A DNA stretch of 33,919 nt from Sterolibacterium sp964500605 (GTDB lineage Bacteria > Pseudomonadota > Gammaproteobacteria > Burkholderiales > Rhodocyclaceae). The notes beneath the pieces were generated by a model. The model worked only from the letters and a program-made list of their open reading frames with translations. It did not search any database and was not told where the DNA came from. Shown here in pieces: positions 1 to 8,306 of the stretch (its first letter is position 1; each line of letters starts with the position of its first letter). The position numbers were made by a program, and so were the translations under genes. The stretch is taken from positions 1-33,919 of the forward strand of contig CAZCOS010000016.1 in the NCBI GenBank assembly GCA_964500605.1, written 5' to 3'.

Positions 1-54
1 CATGGGCAGCGGCGGGTAGTGGTCGTGACGCGCGGGAGCGGGGGCGGTGTTCAT
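1..54 (-). CDS. Start of an unidentified gene (partial, runs off left edge)
   Basis: Only the first 18 codons are visible, reading MNTAPAPARHDHYPPLPM. The ATG at 54-52 is preceded on the minus strand by a good ribosome binding site (TGGAG, about 7 nt upstream), so a real gene probably begins here. It lies 177 bp downstream of glnD on the same strand. The Pro/Ala-rich start is not enough to assign a family, and it does not look like the dapC start often found near glnD. Confidence 0.5.
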   Translation of the reverse strand, partial: MNTAPAPARHDHYPPLPM

Positions 55-194
55 GCGTTTCTCCAGTGCGAAGAAAGGTATGGCGTGATTCTGCCCGGAT
101 GTTCCTGAACGGAAGCTGAACCGGAATGGGGAATTGCCGTGCCCAGCTCACGGCCACGGGACTTTTTTAGCTCGATATGGATAGCCAGCACTGG

Positions 195-219
195 GCATCA
201 GGTGTCAGGTACCTGATGC
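195..219 (-). terminator. Hairpin downstream of glnD (weak terminator candidate)
   Basis: A perfect 9-bp inverted repeat, GCATCAGGT and ACCTGATGC with a 7-nt loop, sits 12 bp past the glnD stop. No U-run follows it on the minus strand, so intrinsic termination is uncertain. It could instead be a 3'-end stabilising hairpin or part of a dispersed repeat. Confidence 0.35.
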
Positions 220-231
220 TTGATCCCGGCT

Positions 232-2811
232 TCAGACCTGCAGGGTGGCGAGCAGGTCTTGTTCCAGACGAAGGCGTCTGGCGGGGTGGGAGAGGGGTTC
301 GCCACTGATGAGGAAGGTGTCTTCGGCGCGCTCGCCCAGCGTGGCGATTTTGGCGGTGTGCAAGGTGATTTCGTGTTGCGAGAGGGTCAGGGCGATGGCG
401 TAGAGCAGCCCGGGTCGGTCTGCTGCGACGATGGACATGATGTGATATCGCCCGCTGCTGTCTGGATGCAGCGTGATTTCCGGGGTGATCGGGAAGTGGC
501 GTAGTTGCCGTGACAGGCGAGTTTTTTGGGGGGGGTCAAGGGGTGGGCGGTGCTGGAGATGGGCGGGCAGTTCGTGCTCGATCAGGCCCAGCATGTCACG
601 GTAGGGCAGTTGCCGTCCGGGGTCGTTCAGGATGAAGCTGTCCAGGGCGTAGCTGTTGTGGGTTGTGTGGATGCGAGCATCGACGATGGAGTAGCCCAGA
701 CGGCTGAAGAAGCCGCATAGCCTTGCAAAGAGTTGGGGCTGGTCTGGGACGAAGACCATGACTTGCAAGCCTTCATTGAAGGGGGTGAGTCGGGCTTTGA
801 CGACGATCTGGTCGGCATCGGGCCGGTGGTAGAGGATGCGGGTGTGCCAGGCAATTTCGTCTGCATCGTGGCGCATGAAATAGGCGGTATCGAGGTGTTG
901 CCAAAACGCGTTTTCTACACCGGGGCGCAGGCCGTGAAGACGAAGGAGCCGTCGGGCTTCTTCCAGGCGGGCATCGATCCCTTGCTTGTCGTGCGGGGTG
1001 GCACCAATCAGGTGTTGGCGGGTGCTGAGGAAAAGGTATTCGAGTAGCTTGGCTTTCCAGTTGTTCCAGACATTCGGGCCGGTTCCCCGGATGTCGGCAA
1101 CGGTGAGGAGGTAAAGACCCACGAGCTGACGCTCGTTTTTTACGCAGGCGGCGAAGGCGGCGATTACGTCCGGATCGGCCAGGTCCTGTTTCTGGGCGAC
1201 GGAGGAGAGTGTCAGGTGTTGTTCGACGAGAAAGCAGACCAGCCCGGTGTCTTCTTCCGTGAGTGCGTGTTCTTCGCAGAATCGGCGGGCTTCGATCATG
1301 CCCAGCTGGGAGTGGTCGCCCCCGCGCCCCTTTGCGATGTCGTGGAAGAGGGCGGCGATGTAGAGCAGCCAGTGGCGATCAAAGCCGGCGATCAGCTGGG
1401 TGCAAAGCGGGTCTTCGTGGGCAAACTCGGGCATGGTGAATCGACGCAGGTTGCGGATGACCTGCATGATGTGTTGGTCGACCGTGTAGGCGTGGAACAG
1501 GTCGTGCTGCATGAGGCCGACGATCTTGCCGAAGACAGGGAGGTAGTGCCCCAGAATGTCGTAATGGTTCATTCGACGCAGTTCATGCACGATGCCGCGC
1601 TTTTGCTGGAAAAGTGTAATGAAAAGGGCGCGGTTTTCCGGGGTACGTCGAAATGTTGGGTTGATGAGGTGGCGGGCGCGCCAGAGGGCGCGAAGGGTGC
1701 GGGCCGTCATGCCCTTCAGTTCGGAACGCTGCTGAAGGAGAAGAAAGCTTTGCAGGATGGCAGTGGGCCGTTGCTGAAACAGGCTTTTGTCCCGGATATC
1801 CAGCAGTTCTCGCTGCATCTGGAAGTGAGCGTCGATGTAGATGGGTGCGCCTTGCGGGGAGGGGGAGAGGTGTTCACCGAGTCCCTGGAGGAGGAGGGTG
1901 TTGAGCTGGTTGATCCGCTTTGCGTTCCGGTAATAACGTTGCATCAGTCGTTCCGAGGCACGTCGGCTGGTGCTGGGGGTTAGACCGAAGTCGGCGGCAA
2001 GGGCTTCCTGGTGGTCGAACAGGATGCGGTCTTCGCGCCGTCCTGCACGGTAGTGCAGCCGGATGCGGATATGCTGAAGAAGTCGCTCGCAGCGAGTCAG
2101 TTGTGCGGCTTCGTCTGCGGTTATCAGGCCGTTTTTCGCCAGTTCCGCCCAGTTCCTTCCCAGACGGGCGGCCTGGGCGAGCCAGAGGATCATTTGCAGA
2201 TCGCGCAGCCCACCAGGGCTTTCCTTGCAGTTGGGTTCGAGGCTGAAAGCGGTGTCGTCGTGGCGGGTGTGGCGTTCTTGCTGCTCCAGTCGCTTGGCCT
2301 TGTAAAAGACGGAAGGGTTCAGGCAGGCTTGCATGGCATGGCTGAACTCCGAAAAGGCACGGCGACTGCCCGTGAGCAGGCGGGTTTCAAGCAGATTGGT
2401 CTGGATGGTGATGTCGCTGGAGGCGGCTTCCCGGCACTGCGCGAGGGTGCGAATGCTGTGTCCCACGTCCAGCCCCACATCCCAGAGCACGCCGATCAGG
2501 GCAGTGATCTTTTCGTCGTGCTGCTGCTCGGCGTTTTCGGGCTGGAGGATGAGCAGGTCGATGTCGGAAGCTGGGTAAAGCTCGCCCCGACCATATCCGC
2601 CCACGGCCAGCAGGGCGAAACTGGAGGGAAATCCGAAGCCTTGCCATATTTCTGAAAGCAGCCCATCTACCAGTGCGCTGCGGCCATGGAGCATGGCCTG
2701 GGCGTGGGCGTGTCGCTCGTAACGGCTGCGTAGCAGAGCCTGCCCATCCAGCAGGCGACGGCGTAGATCTTGAATCTGTACGGTGCTTGGAACAGGGGAG
2801 GCAGGTGTCAT
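232..2811 (-). CDS. glnD: GlnD, bifunctional [PII] uridylyltransferase / uridylyl-removing enzyme
   Basis: GlnD senses glutamine and adds UMP to, or removes it from, the PII protein (GlnB/GlnK), which controls glutamine synthetase and NtrB/NtrC in the cytoplasm. The product has 859 aa, close to the family norm. The nucleotidyltransferase motif GGYGRGELYPASDID lies at residues 71-85, with catalytic Asp83 and Asp85. The HD hydrolase motif LFHDIAKGRGGDH is centred on His490-Asp491. Two C-terminal ACT-type regions follow (for example LQVMVFVPDQPQLFARLCGF and YHIMSIVAADRPGLLYAIAL). I chose the ATG at 2811 because it follows the map stop by 7 bp; an open frame extends upstream, but it runs through map. 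The gene is probably co-transcribed with map. All key residues look intact. Confidence 0.96.
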   Translation of the reverse strand: MTPASPVPSTVQIQDLRRRLLDGQALLRSRYERHAHAQAMLHGRSALVDGLLSEIWQGFGFPSSFALLAVGGYGRGELYPASDIDLLILQPENAEQQHDEKITALIGVLWDVGLDVGHSIRTLAQCREAASSDITIQTNLLETRLLTGSRRAFSEFSHAMQACLNPSVFYKAKRLEQQERHTRHDDTAFSLEPNCKESPGGLRDLQMILWLAQAARLGRNWAELAKNGLITADEAAQLTRCERLLQHIRIRLHYRAGRREDRILFDHQEALAADFGLTPSTSRRASERLMQRYYRNAKRINQLNTLLLQGLGEHLSPSPQGAPIYIDAHFQMQRELLDIRDKSLFQQRPTAILQSFLLLQQRSELKGMTARTLRALWRARHLINPTFRRTPENRALFITLFQQKRGIVHELRRMNHYDILGHYLPVFGKIVGLMQHDLFHAYTVDQHIMQVIRNLRRFTMPEFAHEDPLCTQLIAGFDRHWLLYIAALFHDIAKGRGGDHSQLGMIEARRFCEEHALTEEDTGLVCFLVEQHLTLSSVAQKQDLADPDVIAAFAACVKNERQLVGLYLLTVADIRGTGPNVWNNWKAKLLEYLFLSTRQHLIGATPHDKQGIDARLEEARRLLRLHGLRPGVENAFWQHLDTAYFMRHDADEIAWHTRILYHRPDADQIVVKARLTPFNEGLQVMVFVPDQPQLFARLCGFFSRLGYSIVDARIHTTHNSYALDSFILNDPGRQLPYRDMLGLIEHELPAHLQHRPPLDPPQKTRLSRQLRHFPITPEITLHPDSSGRYHIMSIVAADRPGLLYAIALTLSQHEITLHTAKIATLGERAEDTFLISGEPLSHPARRLRLEQDLLATLQV

Positions 2812-2818
2812 CAGATTT

Positions 2819-3628
2819 TCAGGAAATGAATTCGGGCGGAGGGGGTGCCCCGGGTGAGAGGGTGAGGATTTCGTAGCCGGTCTGGGTGACGAGGAGGGTG
2901 TGTTCCCATTGTGCTGAGAGGCTGCGGTCGCGCGTGACGATGGTCCAGCCATCGTTGAGTTCGGAAATGGCTGCTTTTCCGGCGTTGATCATCGGTTCGA
3001 TGGTGAAGATCATGCCGGGTTCGAGGGTGATGCCTGTTCCGGCTTTGCCGTAGTGCATGACCTGTGGGTCCTCGTGGAATTTCTGGCCGATGCCGTGGCC
3101 ACAAAATTCGCGCACCACGGAAAAGCCGTTCGTTTCGGCATGTTTCTGGATGGCCGCGCCGATATCACCCAGCCGGGCACCGGGCTTGACCTTGTTGATG
3201 CCGATCCAAAGGCATTCGTAAGTGACCTTGCATAGCCGTCGGGCGAGAATGGAGCCAGCCGCTTCTCCGCCCACGATGAACATGCGGCTGCTGTCGCCGT
3301 GAAATCCGTCTTTGATGGTCGTGACATCCAGATTGAAGATGTCTCCCTTTTTCAGTGGCCGGTCATTCGGGATGCCGTGGCAGACCTGGTGGTTGATCGA
3401 GGTACAGATGGATTTGGGGAAGGGCGTATAGCCGTTTGGCGCGTAGTTGAGCGGCGCAGGAATGCAGCCTTGCACGTCGACCATGTAGTTATGGCACAGA
3501 CGGTCGAGCTCCTCGGTTGTGACGCCGGGCTGGACGAAGGGTGTGATGTAGTCGAGCACCTCGCCGCAAAGTCTTCCGGCGATACGCATTTTTTCGATTT
3601 CTTCGGCGGTTTTCAGGGTGATGCTCAT
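2819..3628 (-). CDS. map: Type I methionine aminopeptidase
   Basis: This cytoplasmic metalloprotease removes the initiator methionine from nascent proteins. The 269-aa product starts at MSITLKTAEEIEKMRIAG and has the family's usual length. The dinuclear metal ligands are recognisable in order: two Asp in LDVTTIKDGFHGD, His in CGHGIGQKFHEDP, Glu in PGMIFTIEPMIN and Glu in AQWEHTLLV. An upstream open frame adds 41 residues without family resemblance, so the start at 3628 is preferred; no clear Shine-Dalgarno is visible there. The gene lies 7 bp upstream of glnD, suggesting an operon. In many proteobacteria map sits beside rpsB; here its upstream neighbour is glpD, 88 bp away. Confidence 0.95.
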   Translation of the reverse strand: MSITLKTAEEIEKMRIAGRLCGEVLDYITPFVQPGVTTEELDRLCHNYMVDVQGCIPAPLNYAPNGYTPFPKSICTSINHQVCHGIPNDRPLKKGDIFNLDVTTIKDGFHGDSSRMFIVGGEAAGSILARRLCKVTYECLWIGINKVKPGARLGDIGAAIQKHAETNGFSVVREFCGHGIGQKFHEDPQVMHYGKAGTGITLEPGMIFTIEPMINAGKAAISELNDGWTIVTRDRSLSAQWEHTLLVTQTGYEILTLSPGAPPPPEFIS

Positions 3629-3716
3629 GGAGAAGGCCGGTCGGGTGAGAAAGAGGCGAATTCTACCTTGTCGAGTGAGGTTGCCCGGCGTTGAAAGTGC
3701 GTATTGTTGCGAGCAG

Positions 3717-5258
3717 TTATTTCGGTTTGGCGGATACCATGGCCCCGGCAAACCAGCGGTTGAAATGTTCGCGTTGTTCCAAGGTCATGTGTAGCCCGGC
3801 CTTGCTGCGTCGCCAGAGGATGTCTTCGCTTTGACATGCCCATTCGTGGCGAACGAAGTAATCGACTTCGCGCTCATGGAGCCCGCCACCGAAGTCTTGC
3901 CCCAGGTCATCCAGATTGCTGGCGTTGCCCAGTACGATCGGCGTCTGGTTGCCGTGCCGCTGTGCGAGTTGTTTCAGAAGCGGAGAGGGTAGCGCGGGAT
4001 ATTGCTGGGTGAGGGTGTCGAGCAGCACGGGCCAGCTTTCAAAATCTCCGCCGGGCAAGGGTTGCTGATCAGTCCAGCAGCCAGGCAGTCTCGGGAAAAT
4101 GGGAGCCAGCTTTTCCAGTACCGATTCGGCCAGCCGCCGATGGGTGGTCAGTTTCCCGCCGAACACGGAAAGCAGGGCGGGCTGGCCGGGTTCTGCTTCC
4201 AGATGCAGGACATAGTCGCGCGTTAGTGCCGAAGGGGTTGCGTGGCCGTCTTCGTAGAGGGGGCGTAATCCGGCGTAGTACCAGCAGACATCGGCTGGAC
4301 CGATCTGTTTCTGGAAAAAACGATTGACGGCCCGGCAGAGGTAGTCGATTTCTTCAGGGCTGGCGTGTGGCGGGGAAAATCGGTCGACGGGGATTTCGGT
4401 TGTACCGATGAGACTGAATTTTTCCTCAAAGGGAAGGACGAAAATAACCCGTCCGTCATCGTTTTGCAGGAGCCATCCTTGACCGGTTTCATCCATCCTT
4501 GGGACGACAATATGGCTTCCCTTGACCAGACGTACGGAGGGACGAGGTGGGGGAGCAGGACTTTGGCAACAGGCGAGTGCTTCGGCCACCCAGGGGCCAG
4601 CGGCATTGACGACGACGCGTGCGAGAAGGGCGGTTTGTTGCTCGTCTTTTTCGAGGGTGATCCGCCAGATATTCTTGTCTTGTACCAGGATGGGTTCGGC
4701 CTGAAGAAATCGCGTATGAGGCCGGATTTGCGCGCTAAGGAGTGCCGCTGATTTTGCTGTGGCGAGCGTCAGTCTTGCGTCATCGTCCAGCAAATCGGCG
4801 TACACAAAGCCGCGTTGGTAAGCGGGCTTCAGCGTGTCGGCATAGGGCGCGGCGTGAAGATCAATCTGACGGGAACGCGGCAAGGTTGAGTTTTCGCGCC
4901 AGCGTCCGAGTGTGTCATAGAGCAGCAGCCCCAAGCGAATCATCCAGGCCGGGCGCAGGTTCGGGACGTGGGGCATGGCAATTGAAAGCGGCCGGGCTAG
5001 GTGAGGCGCGATGCGTAACATCACTTCCCGTTCGGCCAGTGCCTGCGCAACGAGGCGGAATTCGTAATGTTCGAGATAGCGTAAGCCACCGTGGATCATC
5101 TTGCTGCTGGCTGAAGAGGTCGCACCACCGATGTCGCCCTGTTCACACAGCACAACTGAGAGCCCACGTCCAGCGGCATCACGGGCAATGGCCGTACCAT
5201 TGATGCCGCCACCGATGATCAGGAGGTCAACGATCGGGAAATCACGCGAGGTTTCCAT
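3717..5258 (-). CDS. glpD: Aerobic-type glycerol-3-phosphate dehydrogenase
   Basis: GlpD is an FAD-dependent, membrane-associated enzyme that oxidises sn-glycerol-3-phosphate to dihydroxyacetone phosphate and passes electrons to quinone. The 513-aa protein opens with the dinucleotide-binding motif DLLIIGGGINGTAIARDAAG and the GlpD signature region SSASSKMIHGGLRYLEHYEF. The conserved stretches FVYADLLDDDARLTLATAKSA and YYAGLRPLYEDG appear later, followed by the C-terminal domain. Length matches the family. No glpF, glpK or glpR is nearby, so glycerol uptake and phosphorylation must be encoded elsewhere, or the substrate comes from lipid turnover. It is transcribed divergently from hupB. Confidence 0.95.
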   Translation of the reverse strand: METSRDFPIVDLLIIGGGINGTAIARDAAGRGLSVVLCEQGDIGGATSSASSKMIHGGLRYLEHYEFRLVAQALAEREVMLRIAPHLARPLSIAMPHVPNLRPAWMIRLGLLLYDTLGRWRENSTLPRSRQIDLHAAPYADTLKPAYQRGFVYADLLDDDARLTLATAKSAALLSAQIRPHTRFLQAEPILVQDKNIWRITLEKDEQQTALLARVVVNAAGPWVAEALACCQSPAPPPRPSVRLVKGSHIVVPRMDETGQGWLLQNDDGRVIFVLPFEEKFSLIGTTEIPVDRFSPPHASPEEIDYLCRAVNRFFQKQIGPADVCWYYAGLRPLYEDGHATPSALTRDYVLHLEAEPGQPALLSVFGGKLTTHRRLAESVLEKLAPIFPRLPGCWTDQQPLPGGDFESWPVLLDTLTQQYPALPSPLLKQLAQRHGNQTPIVLGNASNLDDLGQDFGGGLHEREVDYFVRHEWACQSEDILWRRSKAGLHMTLEQREHFNRWFAGAMVSAKPK

Positions 5259-5287
5259 GGGGCAGAGGTTGATGTCGTTGGAAGGTC

Positions 5288-5316
5288 AGTAGATCATGAG
5301 CATCCGGAAGGGTCAA
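5288..5316 (-). promoter_or_regulatory. Candidate sigma-70 promoter for glpD
   Basis: On the minus strand TTGACC (5316-5311) is followed after 17 nt by TCTACT (5293-5288), a near-consensus -35 and a fair -10. The -10 lies about 30 nt upstream of the glpD ATG. Confidence 0.4.
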
Positions 5317-5364
5317 ATCCCGCAATTTTTGAGTGATTTTTTGTGAAAAATACATGCCGATGCG

Positions 5365-5394
5365 TTGCCAGTCCCGCAAAAGCAAGGTTAGAAT
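5365..5394 (+). promoter_or_regulatory. Candidate sigma-70 promoter for hupB
   Basis: TTGCCA (5365-5370), an 18-nt spacer and TAGAAT (5389-5394) lie about 100 nt upstream of the hupB start. The hexamers match consensus well, and no better pair was found in the divergent interval. Confidence 0.5.
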
Positions 5395-5495
5395 CGCCGC
5401 GCCATCACCTTGTTGGGTGGTTTCACTGGCACTTCTAGCATTTCTAGCACTTCCAGCGTTGGACCGAGATTTCAATTACACAAAGAGGAACGTTC

Positions 5496-5795
5496 ATGAA
5501 CAAGTCTGAACTCATCGAAGTTGCAGCAAAAGAAGCTGAAATCAGCAAGGCAGCAGCCGGTAATGCACTGGATGCCATTCTGGCCGCCATCACCAAGGCC
5601 GTGGCCAAGGGCGATACGGTCACACTGATCGGTTTCGGCACTTTCGGTTCTTCCAAGCGTGCCGCCCGCACGGGCCGCAACCCGGCTACAGGCAAGGAAA
5701 TTAAGATTGCCGCGACGGTTGTGCCTAAGTTCAAGGCTGGTGCAGCATTCAAGACGGCTGTTGCCGGCAAGAAGAAGGCCGCTGCCAAGAAATAA
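5496..5795 (+). CDS. hupB: HU family DNA-binding protein
   Basis: HU is a small nucleoid protein that binds and bends DNA as a dimer. The 99-aa product matches the family along its length: MNKSELIEVAAKEAEISK at the N-terminus, the GFGTFGSSKRAARTGRNPATG arm region, then IKIAATVVPKFKAGAAFK. It ends with a short Lys/Ala-rich tail (AGKKKAAAKK) that extends slightly beyond a minimal 90-aa HU and is common in betaproteobacteria. AGAGGA about 7 nt upstream supports the start. HU preceding a PpiD-like gene is a familiar proteobacterial neighbourhood. Confidence 0.96.
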   Translation: MNKSELIEVAAKEAEISKAAAGNALDAILAAITKAVAKGDTVTLIGFGTFGSSKRAARTGRNPATGKEIKIAATVVPKFKAGAAFKTAVAGKKKAAAKK

Positions 5796-5897
5796 CAAAG
5801 TGGCCAAGGGAGTGTCGGGGCGGGCGTGGTCGATCCTGTCCTGTCCCTTCCACCGATGGCCCATCTTGCGGGCGTAATGCAATGATGTGCTGTTGAT

Positions 5898-5944
5898 ACG
5901 CGCTGTCGGCGGTCTTCGGGCCGGCTTCAGCGCGTTTATATTTT
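5898..5944 (+). terminator. Intrinsic terminator after hupB
   Basis: ACGCGCTG (5898-5905) pairs with CAGCGCGT (5928-5935), with GGC/GCC pairing possible inside the loop, and TTATATTTT follows. It lies about 100 nt past the hupB stop and before ppiD, so hupB can be transcribed alone. Confidence 0.65.
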
Positions 5945-6071
5945 CAGACAAGCGTGTTTCTGTTGCCTCTTTTCATTGTCCGGATGAGGCAGTCTTGGCG
6001 CTTTTGATCTGCCTCACACGTTGGTTTTTCTCAACTCCCTGCATCTTATCCACTGATTTTGGTGAAACTGC

Positions 6072-7979
6072 ATGTTTGATTACGTTCAAAACAACCGCAA
6101 GGCGGTTCAGATTTTTCTTGTGCTGATTACCTTGCCCTTTGCCTTTTTCGGGATTGAGTCCTTTGTGGGGGGGAATGGTGGAAGGGAAGTGGTTGCCGAG
6201 GTGGGTTCCTTCAAGATCAGCCAGCAGGAGTTGCAGAACGCGCTTCGCGAACAACAGGATCGGCTTCGTCAGCAGTTTGGTCAATCCTTGCCTGCAGCCA
6301 TGCTGGATACGCCTGAGTTACGTCGCGGTGTTCTGGATAATCTCATCAATCAGCGTGTTCTGGCTCAGTACGCCACTAAGGCGCATCTTGTCATTGGGGA
6401 TGCCCAGTTGGGTGAGGCCATTCAGGCGATTCCTGCTTTTCAGGACGAAGGGAAATTTTCTCGGGCGCGTTACGATGCCTATGTTTCCAGCCAGGGGATC
6501 AGCTCCCAGGAATTCGAACGGCGGCTGCGTCAGGACATGACCTTGCAGCAGGTTCTGGCTGCCATCCAGGGGGGCACTTTGCCCAATAATGCTTCGACAC
6601 AGCATTGGCTTTCCGCTTTGCAGCAGGTGCGTGACATCAATGAATTTCAATTCAAGCCTGAGCAATTTGTCGCCCAGGTCAAGCTGGCCGATGACGCGGC
6701 CCGGAAATACTACGATGCCAACCCCAAGACTTTCGAGTCTCCCGAGAGAGTCAAGGTCGAATATCTTGTTCTGAGCCAGGATAAGCTGGCTTCGCAAATT
6801 CAGATTAGCGACAAGGAGGTGGCCGACTGGTATCAGGCCCATGCGGATCGCTACAAGCAGAATGAGGAGCGTCAAGCCAGCCACATTCTGATCATGGCCG
6901 CTCAGGATGCCGATGCGGCTACCGTCAAGGCAGCCCAGGCCAAGGCCGAAGAGATTCTGGCGAAAGTCCAGAAAAATCCAGATGATTTTGCCAAGCTGGC
7001 CAGAGAGTTTTCCCAGGATACGGGCTCTGCCGCACGGGGCGGGGATTTGGGCTGGTTTACGAGAGGCACGATGGTCAAGCCTTTCGAGGAGGCAGCGTAC
7101 GCGCTTAAGACCAATGAAACCAGCAAGGTGATTCGTAGCGATTTCGGCTTCCACATTATTCGGCTGACGGGTGTCAAGGCTGAAAAGGAACGCCCCTTGG
7201 CCGAGGTTCGAGGCGAGATTGTCGAAGAGCTGAAACGCCAGAATGCTGCCAAAAAATATGCAGAGTTGGCGGAATCTTTCAACAATACGGTGTATGAACA
7301 GGCGGATAGCCTCAAGCCCGCTGCGGAAAAATTTCAGCTGACCATCGAAGATGGGCCGTGGCTGGATCGCAAGGGCGGAAGCGGTTTCTGGAGCAATGCA
7401 CGCTTGCTGGAAGCACTCTTCAGCGATGATGCCATGAAGAATAAACGCAATACCGAGGCGATTGAAGTTGCCCCCAACACCTTGATCGCCGCACGGGTCA
7501 AGGAACACAAACCGGTTGAAAAGCTGCCTTTTGAAGGGGCGAAGGCGGCCATTGAACAGCGATTGATTCAGGATGAAGCCAGCAAGCTGGCCCGGAAGGA
7601 AGGTGAAGCGCAACTGGCTCGCTTGAGCAAAGGCGAGTCGCTCAACCTGAACTGGGGGGCAGCACATGGGGTCAGTCGTATGGATCGGGCAGCCGGGACA
7701 TTGGGTGAAGATGCCTTGCGAGCCGTATTTAAGGCGGATGTAAGCAAACTGCCTGCTTATGCGGGAACCCTTCTTCCAGAGGGGGGGTATGCCTTGTTCC
7801 GGATCAATCGTCTTGCGGACAAGCCGGCCGGTGCGGATGAAGCTCGCATCAGAAAGCTGCAGCAGGAATATGCCAGTACGGTTGCGGCCGAAGATGCCGA
7901 AGCCTGGTTGAATTCCGTCAAGAAGAAGTTCCCGGCGCAAATCAACAAGGCGGTACTAGAAGCCCGGGAAAAACCCTGA
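6072..7979 (+). CDS. ppiD: PpiD-like membrane-anchored periplasmic peptidyl-prolyl isomerase/chaperone
   Basis: PpiD is an inner-membrane chaperone at the Sec translocon that helps exported proteins fold. The 635-aa protein begins with a short cytoplasmic segment and one hydrophobic helix (about residues 12-31, VQIFLVLITLPFAFFGIESF). A SurA-N-like domain follows. A parvulin domain at roughly residues 265-365 contains ASHILIMA, FAKLAREFSQDTGSAARGGD, LGWFTRGTMVKPFEEAA and FGFHIIRL. A C-terminal helical region completes the usual PpiD layout. Length is close to E. coli PpiD. The start at 6072 places the membrane helix correctly, although the Shine-Dalgarno (GGTGAAA) is weak. Confidence 0.9.
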   Translation: MFDYVQNNRKAVQIFLVLITLPFAFFGIESFVGGNGGREVVAEVGSFKISQQELQNALREQQDRLRQQFGQSLPAAMLDTPELRRGVLDNLINQRVLAQYATKAHLVIGDAQLGEAIQAIPAFQDEGKFSRARYDAYVSSQGISSQEFERRLRQDMTLQQVLAAIQGGTLPNNASTQHWLSALQQVRDINEFQFKPEQFVAQVKLADDAARKYYDANPKTFESPERVKVEYLVLSQDKLASQIQISDKEVADWYQAHADRYKQNEERQASHILIMAAQDADAATVKAAQAKAEEILAKVQKNPDDFAKLAREFSQDTGSAARGGDLGWFTRGTMVKPFEEAAYALKTNETSKVIRSDFGFHIIRLTGVKAEKERPLAEVRGEIVEELKRQNAAKKYAELAESFNNTVYEQADSLKPAAEKFQLTIEDGPWLDRKGGSGFWSNARLLEALFSDDAMKNKRNTEAIEVAPNTLIAARVKEHKPVEKLPFEGAKAAIEQRLIQDEASKLARKEGEAQLARLSKGESLNLNWGAAHGVSRMDRAAGTLGEDALRAVFKADVSKLPAYAGTLLPEGGYALFRINRLADKPAGADEARIRKLQQEYASTVAAEDAEAWLNSVKKKFPAQINKAVLEAREKP

Positions 7980-7984
7980 ACCTT

Positions 7985-7994
7985 TAACCCACAC
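7985..7994. repeat. Left copy of 10-bp flanking direct repeat
   Basis: TAACCCACAC immediately abuts the left inverted repeat of the 200-bp element and is identical to 8195-8204. It is the probable target-site duplication. Confidence 0.65.
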
Positions 7995-8194
7995 CAGGGC
8001 AATCGCATTTGATTTTCGATGGTGGATTGCCCCCCCAGCTTGTCCAGTGCGCCCGCCGGGGCGAGTCCCGGCAGGGTTGAAAATAAAACCGAATGTCAGA
8101 GCATCCCGCGAAGAGGGTTCGGGGCGGATGAGGATTCAGGCCGAATAATGATTCGCCCCTACGGAGTAGGAAAATTTCAAATGCGATTTCCCTG
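7995..8194. mobile_element. 200-bp MITE-like element with terminal inverted repeats
   Basis: The left end CAGGGCAATCGCATTTGA (7995-8012) is matched on the opposite strand at the right end by CAGGGAAATCGCATTTGA (8194-8177), one mismatch in 18, and similarity continues inward through TTTTC. The element is flanked on both sides by the direct repeat TAACCCACAC (7985-7994 and 8195-8204), which would be a 10-bp target duplication. It has no meaningful reading frame. A subterminal GGGGCGGAT...ATTCGCCCC inverted motif (about 8123-8159) recalls GTAGGGGCGAAT-type intergenic repeats. A non-autonomous element is the best explanation, but no transposase is present here to confirm it. Confidence 0.65.
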
Positions 8195-8204
8195 TAACCC
8201 ACAC
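8195..8204. repeat. Right copy of 10-bp flanking direct repeat
   Basis: TAACCCACAC immediately abuts the right inverted repeat and is identical to 7985-7994. Confidence 0.65.
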
Positions 8205-8306
8205 CCAGGAACGGTTTTCGTGACGCAAGTGGCGTAGGATAGGTGCAAAGTGGTCTGGCACCTGTCCAGCTTGCGGTGAGTCCGCATTCATGCCAAGGAG
8301 TGCGCC

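Noticed and set aside
1216..1983. 255-codon plus-strand open frame inside glnD
   Set aside because: It is the antisense shadow of glnD, has no ribosome binding site and no recognisable domain.
6318..7940. 540-codon minus-strand open frame across ppiD
   Set aside because: It lies entirely opposite a well-supported PpiD frame and shows no protein family resemblance.
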